A stretch of DNA of 64,000 nt from Edaphobacter sp. (GTDB lineage Bacteria; Acidobacteriota; Terriglobia; Terriglobales; Acidobacteriaceae): contig NZ_JAPWKF010000008.1 in NCBI RefSeq assembly GCF_028283685.1, positions 372,001-436,000 on the forward strand, in the 5' to 3' direction. Shown here piece after piece: positions 45,218 to 54,170 of the stretch (position 1 is the stretch's first letter; each line of letters begins with the position of its first letter). The notes below the pieces were generated by a model. The model saw only the letters and a program-made list of their open reading frames with translations, had not been told where the DNA came from and searched no databases. Made by a program: the position numbers and the translations under genes.

Positions 45218-45338
45218 TTCGCGGATAGCTTGTCGCACGGAGGGGCCTTTGTAGAGGCCTCTCTAACCGATTAACAAGAGTTGTTGCATGCTCAAACCTA
45301 AAGAGGTGATTCATGATGAGTGGAGAGAGTCCTACCCG

Positions 45339-46460
45339 ATGAAGACAAGTTTCAAGCTGCATATCTTCGTGATAGCCCTGGCCATGCTCTCTCTTCCAGT
45401 TGCCGCTCAACCGGGCGTCGCCGAGTTTGCGCAGATCGATCTGTTTCGCCAGGGAGATGGTGGAATCAATACCTATCGCATCCCTGCACTGGTGGAGACG
45501 GAGAAGGGAACCCTGCTCGCTGTTGCCGACGCGCGCTACGATAGCTCGCGTGATCTGCCCGGTCATATTGCTCTGGCGATGCGCCGAAGTTTTAACGGCG
45601 GCAGAGACTGGGAGCCGATGCGGATTATTCTGGCGGTCAAGAGTGGAGGTGTCGGCGATGCCTCTCTTCTGGTGGACCGTTCTACGGGACGCATATGGTG
45701 CTTCCACACGTATGGCCCTCCAGGAATCGGATTCCAGACAGCCAAATCCGGCGCGAAGACCGGCCCAGCGACACTGCAGTTTCACGCGATGTACAGCGAT
45801 GACGATGGATCGACCTGGTCGGAGCCAATTGATCTGACGCCACAGGTCAAAGACCCATCGTGGCAGGCGATGTTCTCAACCTCAGGCACTGATATTCAGA
45901 CAAGAAGCGGCCGCTTTCTTGTTCCGCTGGTGGTGCGCGACGACAAGGGAGTTATTCGTTCGCGCAATGCCTATAGCGACGACCATGGAAAGACCTGGAA
46001 GAGCGGCGAAGCGATCGGAGACGGAACCGACGAGAGCCATAATGTGGAGTTGAAGGACGGCATCATCCTGCAAAATATGCGCAACGGAAAGACGAGAGCG
46101 GTTGCTCAATCCAACGACGGCGGCGTGTCGTTCGGTCCCGTAGGCCATGATGCAGCGCTAATCGACCCGAGCTGCAATGCAGGAATTGCGCGTTACCGCA
46201 ATGGCAAGACGGATGTGCTGCTCTTTACCAATGCTGCCAGTACACGGCGCGAAAACCTTACGATCAAGGTTAGCTATGACGAGGGTCTAACCTGGTCGCT
46301 TGATCGAACCATCAATCCCGGTCCGTCGAGCTATTCAACGGTGATTGCATTGCACGATGGAAGCATTGGAGTTCTTTATGAGCGGGGAGATACGTACGCC
46401 GCTGAGCGTATAACCTTTGCTCGCTTCAACTTCGATTGGATAGCTCAGTCGCATAAATAA
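45339..46460 (+). CDS. nanH: Exported sialidase (exo-alpha-sialidase, GH33 type)
   Basis: Cleaves terminal sialic acids from glycans outside the cytoplasm. The start at 45339 gives a clean signal peptide (MKTSFKLHIFVIALAMLSLPVAAQ); an in-frame ATG at 45288 is possible. The sialidase hallmark TYRIPAL, with the first Arg of the triad, lies near residue 50. Five Asp-box-like motifs follow: SFNGGRDW, SDDDGSTW, SDDHGKTW, SNDGGVSF and SYDEGLTW. The late SSYSTVIALHDGSIGVLYE block carries the candidate nucleophile Tyr. The mature length of about 350 residues fits a single six-bladed propeller without extra carbohydrate-binding modules. It lies 18 bases before the esterase gene, so the two are co-transcribed. 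Confidence 0.9.
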   Translation: MKTSFKLHIFVIALAMLSLPVAAQPGVAEFAQIDLFRQGDGGINTYRIPALVETEKGTLLAVADARYDSSRDLPGHIALAMRRSFNGGRDWEPMRIILAVKSGGVGDASLLVDRSTGRIWCFHTYGPPGIGFQTAKSGAKTGPATLQFHAMYSDDDGSTWSEPIDLTPQVKDPSWQAMFSTSGTDIQTRSGRFLVPLVVRDDKGVIRSRNAYSDDHGKTWKSGEAIGDGTDESHNVELKDGIILQNMRNGKTRAVAQSNDGGVSFGPVGHDAALIDPSCNAGIARYRNGKTDVLLFTNAASTRRENLTIKVSYDEGLTWSLDRTINPGPSSYSTVIALHDGSIGVLYERGDTYAAERITFARFNFDWIAQSHK

Positions 46461-46478
46461 ATATTTTCCGGGAGCTAA

Positions 46479-47159
46479 GTGTTGCACATGACGAGGAGTC
46501 GTCGCGAGAGAAGGAAAAATCTCAGGGCTGTTCTATGCGCGTTCGGCTTTTTTCTGTTCTTTCTGACGGCGCAAAAAGCTTGTTGCGAAGTGGTTAAAGT
46601 CGCGTGCGTTGGGGACTCCGTGACTTATGGCAAGACGATTGAAGACCGGACGAAAGATTCCTATCCTGCTCAGTTGCAGCGGGCACTTGGGAATGGCTTC
46701 GATGTAGAAAATTTTGGAGTGAACGGTGCCACGCTCCTGCGCAAAGGGCATCGTCCTTACAGCTCTACGGATGCTTTTAAGGCGGCTAAATCTTTTCGCG
46801 CCGATATCGTGGTGATCCACCTCGGGCTGAACGATACAGATCCACGCGACTGGCCCGACTATCGCGATGATTTCAGGGCGGACTACAGCTGGTTGATCGC
46901 GCAGTTCCGTGAATCGAATCCAAAGGCGCAAATTTACGTTGGTATTCTGACTCCTATCTTCCCTCCACATCCACGGTTCAAGTCGGGTACGCGAGACTGG
47001 GCCCAGGAGATCCGTGATGAAATTCCCCGGATTGCAAAGGCAAATCATACCGGGCTGATCGATTTCGATACGCCGCTTCATGCGCGTCCCGATCTTTTTT
47101 CCGATGCAGTCCATCCTGACGCCGAGGGGTGCATCGATTCTTGCCCATTCTGTCTATGA
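46479..47159 (+). CDS. SGNH/GDSL esterase domain, 5' part of a frameshifted two-domain esterase
   Basis: An exported SGNH-hydrolase domain. The signal segment is at about 15-36, then block I VACVGDSVTYG with the nucleophile Ser, block III LGLNDTDP and block V SDAVHPDAEG with the catalytic Asp/His. The frame then runs into ten unrelated residues and stops at 47159. If one G is removed from the GGGG run at 47126-47129, the frame continues as AEGASILAHSVYEAL, exactly what an SGNH C-terminal helix should look like, and then into the sialate O-acetylesterase domain below. I therefore read 46479-48600 as one two-domain gene broken by a single insertion or sequencing error. Confidence 0.82.
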   Translation: MLHMTRSRRERRKNLRAVLCAFGFFLFFLTAQKACCEVVKVACVGDSVTYGKTIEDRTKDSYPAQLQRALGNGFDVENFGVNGATLLRKGHRPYSSTDAFKAAKSFRADIVVIHLGLNDTDPRDWPDYRDDFRADYSWLIAQFRESNPKAQIYVGILTPIFPPHPRFKSGTRDWAQEIRDEIPRIAKANHTGLIDFDTPLHARPDLFSDAVHPDAEGCIDSCPFCL

Positions 47160-48600
47160 AGCGCTTACGGGGAACTTCGGCGGCCTTCAGGTGGAAGAAG
47201 GTTACGGAGACCACATGGTTTTACCGCATGGAGAACCGTTACACCTTAGAGGGAAGGCCAATCGCGGAGAAGAAGTCACTCTTCAATTTGGAAAGTTGAG
47301 ATTGCAGGCTATAGCCGATGTTGAAGGTGACTGGAGCATTTCTATCCCTGCGCAGAAACCGGGTGGGCCGTATGTGTTGCGCTTCAGCACGGCGAATAGA
47401 ACCGTTGAGCTGCGCGATGTCTTATTCGGGGAACTCTGGCTGGCTTCGGGACAATCGAATATGGATTTTCCTGTGTCGAAGTCGTCGGAGGCTGGTGAGG
47501 CAATGCAGATGGCCGGCCAGCAGATCCGTCTCCTGCATTACAGGAACGCAGCACCAACGGACCCGATTGCCTGGAATCAGGAGACGCTGAAGAAGGTCAA
47601 TCAACTCCATTATTTTTCCGGCGAGTGGGAGACGGCGAATGCCGGCAATGCGAGCGATTTTTCTGCGGTGGCGTACTTCTTCGCGCAGCGGCTCTATAAA
47701 AAACTGGGTGTCCCCATTGGGATCGTTCAGGTCTCGGTGGGCGGCTCCGGTGCCGAGTCCTGGATCAGCAGGCGCACGATAGAAGACGATCCTCAACTGG
47801 TGGATATGCTGGTCAACTGGAGAGATTCGGATTTCATCATGCGCTGGTGCAGAGAGCGCGCCGCAGAAAATCTGGCGCATGCCGGAAGCACACTGCAGCA
47901 GCATCCTTATGCCCCCAGCTATAACTTCGAAGCAGGAATTGCACCGATCCTGCATCTGCCGATCAAAGGCGTGATCTGGTATCAGGGAGAAAGCAACACG
48001 CAAAACCTGGAACTGTACGAACATCTCTTTCCGACTCTGGTAAGCGACTGGCGGAAGAGATGGGGCAGGGATCTTCCATTTTTTTATGTTCAACTTTCCG
48101 GGCTCAACAGGCCGTCGTGGCCGCGCTTTCGCGATGCGCAACGTCGACTGGCGGAGACGGTTCCCAATAGCGGCATGGTGGTAAGCAGCGACCTGGGAGA
48201 AGAAAATGACGTGCACTATCACCACAAGAAGGCTATTGGAGAACGCCTGGCCAACTTGGCGCTAGAGCGTATCTATAGAGTCGCCGACGTTCATGGCGAA
48301 AGCCCGATAGGATTCAAAGCCAGCCGAACCGGAAGGGAACTGAAGATCGAGTTCAAAAACAGCGGCGAGAGATTGCGGACCTCCGACGGTCTTGCGGCAA
48401 GGGGATTCGAGTTGCGGGACAGCGAAGGCAACTGGCACGTTGTCACGGCACAGGTCGCAGGCAAAGTGGTTTTGCTGGATGATGCATTGGTTGATGGCGC
48501 GGATGCTGTGGCATATGCCTGGCAGCCATTTCCCAATGCAAATCTGGCAAATGCCTATGGTCTGCCCGCGTCCACATTTTTCCTGGAGATTTCCCAGTAA
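47080..48600 (+). CDS. Sialate O-acetylesterase domain, 3' part of the frameshifted esterase
   Basis: An SGNH-type esterase that removes O-acetyl groups from sialic acids. Real coding in this frame begins near 47127; the codons before that are out of frame with the SGNH domain. A beta-sandwich of about 80 residues comes first, then block I GELWLASGQSNMDF with the nucleophile Ser, VSVGGSGAESWIS, the family signature GVIWYQGESN, and the catalytic His region ENDVHYHHKKAIGERLA. A C-terminal beta domain follows. De-O-acetylation lets sialidase and lyase act on modified sialic acids, which fits the neighbours. There is no start codon with a good ribosome site, so expression depends on the upstream frame. 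Confidence 0.85.
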   Translation: MRVPIFFPMQSILTPRGASILAHSVYEALTGNFGGLQVEEGYGDHMVLPHGEPLHLRGKANRGEEVTLQFGKLRLQAIADVEGDWSISIPAQKPGGPYVLRFSTANRTVELRDVLFGELWLASGQSNMDFPVSKSSEAGEAMQMAGQQIRLLHYRNAAPTDPIAWNQETLKKVNQLHYFSGEWETANAGNASDFSAVAYFFAQRLYKKLGVPIGIVQVSVGGSGAESWISRRTIEDDPQLVDMLVNWRDSDFIMRWCRERAAENLAHAGSTLQQHPYAPSYNFEAGIAPILHLPIKGVIWYQGESNTQNLELYEHLFPTLVSDWRKRWGRDLPFFYVQLSGLNRPSWPRFRDAQRRLAETVPNSGMVVSSDLGEENDVHYHHKKAIGERLANLALERIYRVADVHGESPIGFKASRTGRELKIEFKNSGERLRTSDGLAARGFELRDSEGNWHVVTAQVAGKVVLLDDALVDGADAVAYAWQPFPNANLANAYGLPASTFFLEISQ

Positions 48601-48768
48601 CCGCGTCCAGATTGTGTTGAGTGCCGAAGTCGCAGTGCGGTTCAATGGCGCGCGATGTATAGGCTCAAATCGAATCATCTGGCGGACTTGAAAGCCATTT
48701 CTCGCGGGTGCTTTACCCGTTTATGTATGTCTCTCAAGGAGATAGCACGGTTCGTTTGCGTGCAGGAT

Positions 48769-48796
48769 ATTATCAATAAAATGTTATAGACAATAT
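48769..48796. promoter_or_regulatory. Operator candidate B, imperfect dyad upstream of the second TBDT
   Basis: TATTATCAATA (48769-48779) and TATAGACAATA (48786-48796) form an 11-bp inverted repeat, 9 of 11 matching, with a 6-base spacer. Its left part belongs to the 15-mer shared with 39971-39985. The rest of the region 48601-48846 contains no gene. Confidence 0.55.
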
Positions 48797-48846
48797 CTGT
48801 TTTGTTAATTATTCTCCTCTCACCCTTCAAAAAAAGCAGAGGCCCT

Positions 48847-49986
48847 ATGCACCGACGCAGACTTTTTTTATTTCTCATCATGTTCACGAGCCTGTTCGCC
48901 GGATCTCTCTGGGCGCAGGACACAACTGGCACTATCACTGGCACCGTGACAGATTCATCCGGAGCCGTGATCCCCGAGGTGGCCGTCAGGCTCACGTCAC
49001 CGCAGACCGGCTATACTCGGCAGCTTCAAAGCAATCGTGATGGCGAATATAAGTTCACGCTGGTCCCCATCGGGTTCTACTCCGTTACGGCGGAAAAAAC
49101 AGGATTCGCCACGAGGAAGGTCGACAACGTTCGCATCGAGATTCTCTCGACCGGCACGGTCAACTTCGCGCTGACTCCGGGAGAGGCAACCCAGGTCGTC
49201 AACGTAGATGCGCAGGGCGGTTCAACGCTCAATACGGAGACCTCCGATGCTGGAACTGCCATCAAGGGCGAACAGATCAACAATTTACCTTTGAACGTCC
49301 GGCAGTTCATGCAGCTGATCTATCTGGCTCCGATGGCAGTTCCTGCGGCGAACGATTTTCGTTCAACTGAGGTGCCGCGCAACGTCTCCATGCCGGCTGG
49401 TGCAGGCCAGCGTCCTGAGCAGAACAATTATCAGATTGACGGCCTCGCCAACCGCGAAACCGGTCGGGACAGCTTCGCCGTCTCACCTCCCGTTGACGGT
49501 GTTGGTGAGTTCCGTGTGCAGACGGGTCTTGCTCCTGCGGAGTTCGGCCGTGGTGGCGGGTCTGTCATCAACGTCGTCACGCGCGGCGGCACGAACCAGT
49601 ATCACGGCTCTGTCTACGAATTTATTCGCAACGACATCTTCGATGCGAAGCCCTACTTCGCTTCCATCAAGAGCCCGCTGAAGCGCAACCAGTATGGCGG
49701 TTCCCTCGGCGGCCCCGTCCTGCATCAGAAGCTCTTCTTCTTTGGCAACTATGAAGGTCTCCGCCAGGCGTCCACAGGCAATCCGCCCACCGGGCTGGTG
49801 CCGACCGTCGCGCAGAAAAACGGAGTCTTCAGCACTCCTATTCTTGATCCTCAAAACAACTTTCAGCCCTTCGCGAATAACACCATTCCAACGGGCCGGA
49901 TCGATCCCATCTCGGCGAAGCTGCTGCAACTCTTCCCCGATCCCAACAGCAGTGCCAATTTCAGCAGTCAACTTTATCTTCAATAA
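48847..49986 (+). CDS. TonB-dependent receptor, Oar-like, N-terminal part (frameshifted gene)
   Basis: The first 380 residues of an outer-membrane receptor. The start at 48847 gives the signal peptide MHRRRLFLFLIMFTSLFAGSLWAQ. The carboxypeptidase-regulatory domain (ITGTVTDSSGAVIPEVAVRL) and plug (NNYQIDGLANRETGRDS, FGRGGGSVINVVTRGGTNQYHG) are normal, as are the first barrel strands (QYGGSLGGPVLHQKLFFFGNYEGL). The frame ends at 49984-49986 just after PDPNSSANFSS, where related receptors continue without a break. The continuation is in the next frame at about 49966-52102. The lesion is one extra base between about 49950 and 49975. The dyad at 48769-48796 lies upstream. Confidence 0.85.
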   Translation: MHRRRLFLFLIMFTSLFAGSLWAQDTTGTITGTVTDSSGAVIPEVAVRLTSPQTGYTRQLQSNRDGEYKFTLVPIGFYSVTAEKTGFATRKVDNVRIEILSTGTVNFALTPGEATQVVNVDAQGGSTLNTETSDAGTAIKGEQINNLPLNVRQFMQLIYLAPMAVPAANDFRSTEVPRNVSMPAGAGQRPEQNNYQIDGLANRETGRDSFAVSPPVDGVGEFRVQTGLAPAEFGRGGGSVINVVTRGGTNQYHGSVYEFIRNDIFDAKPYFASIKSPLKRNQYGGSLGGPVLHQKLFFFGNYEGLRQASTGNPPTGLVPTVAQKNGVFSTPILDPQNNFQPFANNTIPTGRIDPISAKLLQLFPDPNSSANFSSQLYLQ

Positions 49987-52102
49987 TGTTCCCAGCGGAC
50001 ATCTTGCTTATGACAGTGCGGTCGCGCGTGTGGATTACAACATGGGTCCAAACGACACCATGTTTGGCCGTTATCTGTTCGACAAGGAAGTCACAACAAC
50101 CTCTCCTACTCTCCCGCTGCCGGCGTACTCAGGAGGCAAGCAGATTAACCTGAAGGCACAGAGCATTGGCCTCCAGTGGAACCACATCCTTACGCCGAAT
50201 CTCGTCAATAGCTTCAGCGTAGGCTACACGCGGTATCAGAATACTCTCGGCACACTCAACTCCTATCGCCAGGACTTCATCACCACCTCAGGAATCACGA
50301 ACACGCTTTCGGCGACGGAACCGCTCTTCTGGGGCGTTCCTTCGATCAGTATTCCCGGCCTGCTCGCTCCCAGCGATGTCACCCCCAGCTATCGCACCAT
50401 GAACGCTTACCAGATGCTGGAGAGCGTTGTGTGGACACACGGCAAGCACACCTTCAAGTTCGGCGGTGATCTGCAGAAGATCCAGACCGACATGTTCTAC
50501 ACCGGAGCCAATGGCAGCTGGACCTTCGCAAACTCCTATACCGGAAATAATTTTGCCGACTTCCTGCTGGGAGACGCCTCGGCGGTCAACAAGACGGCGA
50601 AGGCGACGAACTGGAATTCATGGGTCTGGTACCTCTCCAGCTTTGCGCAGGACGACTGGAAGATCTCCAAGCGCCTCACCCTCAATCTTGGAATACGCTA
50701 CGAGGTTGAGTCGGCGCTTCGACAGTCCGATCATTGCGGCCTTGGGATGACGCTTCAAGGATCGCAAGCCATTCAGCTTGTCTCCAGCCAATGCACGTCA
50801 TTGCCGCTGATTCAATCCTTCTCGGCAGATATCCGGCCGGATGTGCTCTACAGCGTCGTCACCAACCACAGCGCTCCGTATGATTCCGATACCAACAACG
50901 TCTCGCCTCGCTTCGGCTTCGCTTACTCGGTCAATGACAAGACGGTCGTCCACGGCGGCTATGGTATCTACTACGCATCACCGGGGGTCAGCAGCCTGGC
51001 ATCGTCCAACGACTTTGCTCCGGACACGCTGCGTCCCACCTGGACAGCCAATCCCACCACGCCCAACTACGGCTGGAACCCTGAGGGCGCCAGCAGCGCA
51101 CAGGCGGCTCTGAAGAATGCTGCTCTCACGGTCTTCCCGGTCCTCTCCCGCAGCCTTCCCTACGCGATGATTCAGGAATGGAACATCAACACGCAGCGCG
51201 ACCTGGGGCACAACCTCACTCTCGACCTCACCTATCAGGGGAGCAAAGACGACCACTTATTCGGCTTCGACAATACGAACTTCCGCGCACCCGGTCCCGG
51301 AAATGTGCAGACATTGCTTCCGTATCCCCAGTACGCACGCATCCAAAACTTTGCGACCTGGGCTGCGGCCAACTATAACGGAGCCTCCATCAAGCTGGAG
51401 CAACGCGCCTTCAAGGGCCTCAGCTACATGGCGGCGTATACCTATGCCAAGTCCCTTGATCAGGGGTCGCAGCTGGAGCAGTCCGGACAGTGGTCCAATC
51501 CCCTCGATCACCGTACGGCCTACGGTCCCTCAGACTTCAACGCGACCAACCGATTTACTGTCTCTTACACCTACCAGCTGCCCTTCGGCCACGGCGCAGC
51601 GCTGTTCCATAACGTGAACAGTTTTACGAACAAACTCATCAGCGGGTGGGGAGTTCGTGGCATCACCCAGTACCAGACTGGCCTGCCGCAGACCCCGACG
51701 ATGAACCTGTCGCGTGAGGGAATCTGTGCCACCGCCTGTATCGCTCGTCCGGACCGCGTCGGAAATGGCAACCTCGCACGCGGCTCGCGCTCGATCGGCC
51801 ACTTCTATGATGTCAACGCCTTCCAGGTCCTCCCGGCAGGCGGCGTCTCGGGGCGCATCGGGAACTCAGGCCGTAACGTGCTGACCGCCCCTCCCATCAA
51901 CTCCTCGGATTTTTCTCTCTTCAAGGAGACGAAATTAGGCGAAAGCCAGGCCGTCGAGTTCCGATGGGAGAACTACAACGTCTTCAACCATACCCAGTGG
52001 AGCGCACCCAGCGTCAATATGGAGGCACCTGCGACCTTTGGAGTAATCACGGGAACTGCCGACCCACGCATCATGCAGTTCGCTTTGCGTTACTCATTCT
52101 AA
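49966..52102 (+). CDS. TonB-dependent receptor, Oar-like, C-terminal barrel part (frameshifted gene)
   Basis: This is the rest of the receptor begun at 48847, read in the next frame. It starts in sense as VNFIFNNVPSGHLAYDSAVARVDYN and contains the usual barrel strands: TMFGRYLFDKE, WTHGKHTFKFGGDLQK, FAQDDWKISKRLTLNLGIRYE, GFAYSVNDKTVVHGGYGIYYA and QLPFGHGAALFH. It ends in MQFALRYSF. The frame has been kept open over more than 700 codons, so the frameshift is either very recent or an assembly error. There is no start codon with a ribosome site at its beginning. A bidirectional terminator follows the stop. Confidence 0.85.
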
Positions 52103-52124
52103 GCAGAGGTGGAGACAGAAAAAT

Positions 52125-52156
52125 GGACGCCGTTCCTTGGGAGCGGCGTCCTTTTT
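52125..52156 (+). terminator. Bidirectional terminator between receptor and GntR genes
   Basis: GGACGCCG pairs with CGGCGTCC (52125-52151 as a hairpin with a short imperfect top), followed by TTTTT on the plus strand. On the minus strand the same stem is followed by ATTTTT (52124-52119), so it can serve both convergent genes. Confidence 0.8.
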
Positions 52157-52191
52157 GCATTTGCGAACATGTATGCCTGTGACGGTGTGAG

Positions 52192-52851
52192 CTAATCTGC
52201 GACGCTTGCGGGGATGGACAGTGCCGGATTGAGATGCTCGCGAATAGCCTTCGAGATGAGTTTCGGGTTGCCCTTGAGAAGAGTGTCAAGCAGGATCTCG
52301 TGGGAAACTGTTGCCAGCTTCTCTCCCGCCGCTCTGCGCTCGAGGCCGACGAAGGCATAAACAGAGACGCAGAGCCGGTCCAGTGTCTTTTCAAGGACGG
52401 TATTTCCCGAAGCCTTCCATACAATTTCGTGAAATCGGAGATCGGCTTCTGCAACACCCAGATGATCGCTGGCCTGGATGCGCTGCTCAAGTTGCTTCAG
52501 TCCTGCTCGCAGTTCGGCTTCAATCTCCGGCGTCATGTTTTTCGCGGCGAGGCGGAATGCGAGGTCTTCCAGGTGCGAACGCACGTCGATGAGTTCAACC
52601 ATCTCTGCACGTGTGAGCTTCGTCACGTGGGTGCCTCTGTCCGGGACTCGTACGACCAGTCCGAGGTGCTCCAGCTGCAACAAGGCTTCGCGAACGGGAA
52701 CCTGGCTTACGCTGAGCTGCTTTGCGATATGCGCTTCTTTGATGGCGGTACCCGGCAAGAGCTCTCCCGACCAAATGGCATTACGCAGTTTTTGAAAGAC
52801 TTCGGCAGACTTACTTAGATTTTTAACTGGTGAAAACTCACTGATGACCAT
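52192..52851 (-). CDS. GntR-family regulator, FadR subfamily (NanR-like by context)
   Basis: A transcription factor of 219 residues. The winged HTH is at about 15-80 with AIKEAHIAKQLSVSQVPVREALLQLEHLGLVVRVPDRGTHV-type order. The FCD ligand-binding domain follows, with the metal-site pattern D-x-x-FH in EADLRFHEIVWKASGN and a further His in TVSHEILLDTLLKG. E. coli NanR, the sialic-acid repressor, is of the same subfamily. The gene lies 98 bases after the MFS gene of the lyase operon and faces the second TBDT. The shared AT-rich motif occurs in its own upstream region (52896-52906) and before three other units, so autoregulated control of the block is inferred. Confidence 0.88.
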   Translation of the reverse strand: MVISEFSPVKNLSKSAEVFQKLRNAIWSGELLPGTAIKEAHIAKQLSVSQVPVREALLQLEHLGLVVRVPDRGTHVTKLTRAEMVELIDVRSHLEDLAFRLAAKNMTPEIEAELRAGLKQLEQRIQASDHLGVAEADLRFHEIVWKASGNTVLEKTLDRLCVSVYAFVGLERRAAGEKLATVSHEILLDTLLKGNPKLISKAIREHLNPALSIPASVAD

Positions 52852-52895
52852 TCCATCTCCAAAACTAGGGAAGAGGTGCTTACCTCAAGATAATC

Positions 52896-52906
52896 AACTA
52901 TCAATA
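52896..52906. promoter_or_regulatory. Operator candidate D upstream of the GntR gene
   Basis: AACTATCAATA differs at two of eleven positions from the half-site TATTATCAATA seen at 39973 and 48769. It lies 45 bases upstream of the GntR start. Only one half-site is evident. Confidence 0.35.
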
Positions 52907-52949
52907 CTTGACCATCTGTAGTGGACTTGCAAGCTCAAAGCAAGAATAC

Positions 52950-54170
52950 CTAAGCCCGTTCCTGCCGCCGTCCTGCGATCTTAAGAGAGGCGAGACAAAA
53001 TGCCCCGAGAAGGATTGAGAGAGCCGAGAGTTGCAGTGCTGCGCCGAGCCCCATTCGATCCTTGAGAAACCCAGCCCCTGCGGCCATCACTCCTCCGGCG
53101 ATGCAGGATGTTGCGTTGAGAACGCCATATGCGGTTGCCCGCAGCCGAGCGGGTACGATCTGGCAGAGTACCGGCATCAGGTTGCAATCGAAGAATCCTC
53201 GTCCAAGGCCGAAGACGACAAGGCATGCCAGCAAGGTCCACCACGAACCGGTGACACCGACCACAAACAGCGCAGGTGCAGCCAGCAGGAATCCGATGGC
53301 TTGGGTTAAGTATCGTGCGTTGCGGCTGGAGCGGGACCAGCTATCGGCAAGCCATCCGCCGAAGAAGATGCCCAGAAACGATCCGGCCTGGATGTAGAAC
53401 GTGGACGAGAAACCTGCAGTCGTCAGACTTACATGAAAGCGCTCGAAGAGGAACGTCGCCATCCATCCGTAAACGCACCAGAACGCAATGGCAGCGAGAC
53501 AGTTGGCGCAGACAACCAGCCAGAAAGACCTCTTGGCGGAAAGCTCTGCCAGCGAAGGAAGGAAAGGAAGCTTTTCCGCAGAGTTTTGGTTTGCCTGATT
53601 GCGTCCGGGTGCCTCCTTCAACTGGAAGAAGAGGATCGCCGAGTAAAGGACACCGAAGGCGCCAAGCACATAGAAGACCTGATGCCAGCCATAGTTCTGT
53701 CCTATCCAGCCACCTCCCCAGCCACCGAGTACGACCCCGGCATAGAGACCGCTCTGATGCAGGCCCACGGCACGCGCGCGTGTCGCTTCGCCGTGATAAT
53801 CGGCGATAAGGGCGAGAGCAGCCGGCAAATAGCAGGCTTCACTGATTCCGAGCAGCGCTTGTGCCGCCAGAAGCTGCGGATAGCTGCGCGAAAGCCCAAC
53901 CAGCAGCGTCACCGTGGACCAGACTCCGATGCTGAGGAGAATGACGGCACGACGATTGAAGCGGTCCGCCAGGTATCCGCCGAGCGGGCTGCAGATGCCG
54001 TAGACCCAGAGAAAGGCAGATCCGAGGAGACCGAGCTGCATGTTGCTCAGGTGCAGTTCGGAACGCAACAACGGAAACAGCGCGAAGATGACCTGCCGGT
54101 CAATATAGTTGAGGGCCGCTACCACCCATAGCAGAGCGACAACGGCCCAGGGATAGAAGGATCTCTTCAT
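52950..54170 (-). CDS. MFS transporter, ACS type, probable sialic-acid or amino-sugar importer
   Basis: An inner-membrane permease of 406 residues with 12 hydrophobic segments. TM1 holds AALNYIDRQVIFALFP, the ALNYxDR signature of the ACS family; the TM2-3 loop is GGYLADRFNRR, and TM4 contains GISEACYLPAALALIADYH. The start ATG at 54170 overlaps the TGA of the lyase gene in an ATGA arrangement, so translation is coupled; the frame is open further 5' only because it lies inside the lyase gene. Strict coupling to a neuraminate-lyase-type gene suggests that it brings N-acetylneuraminate or a related sugar into the cytoplasm. The family also carries hexuronates, so substrate is an inference. Confidence 0.9.
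   Translation of the reverse strand: MKRSFYPWAVVALLWVVAALNYIDRQVIFALFPLLRSELHLSNMQLGLLGSAFLWVYGICSPLGGYLADRFNRRAVILLSIGVWSTVTLLVGLSRSYPQLLAAQALLGISEACYLPAALALIADYHGEATRARAVGLHQSGLYAGVVLGGWGGGWIGQNYGWHQVFYVLGAFGVLYSAILFFQLKEAPGRNQANQNSAEKLPFLPSLAELSAKRSFWLVVCANCLAAIAFWCVYGWMATFLFERFHVSLTTAGFSSTFYIQAGSFLGIFFGGWLADSWSRSSRNARYLTQAIGFLLAAPALFVVGVTGSWWTLLACLVVFGLGRGFFDCNLMPVLCQIVPARLRATAYGVLNATSCIAGGVMAAGAGFLKDRMGLGAALQLSALSILLGAFCLASLKIAGRRQERA

Noticed and set aside
45225..45270. Terminator after the receptor at 41873
   Set aside because: An imperfect GAGGGGCC/GGCCTCTC stem exists but no T tract follows, and co-transcription into the sialidase gene is more likely.
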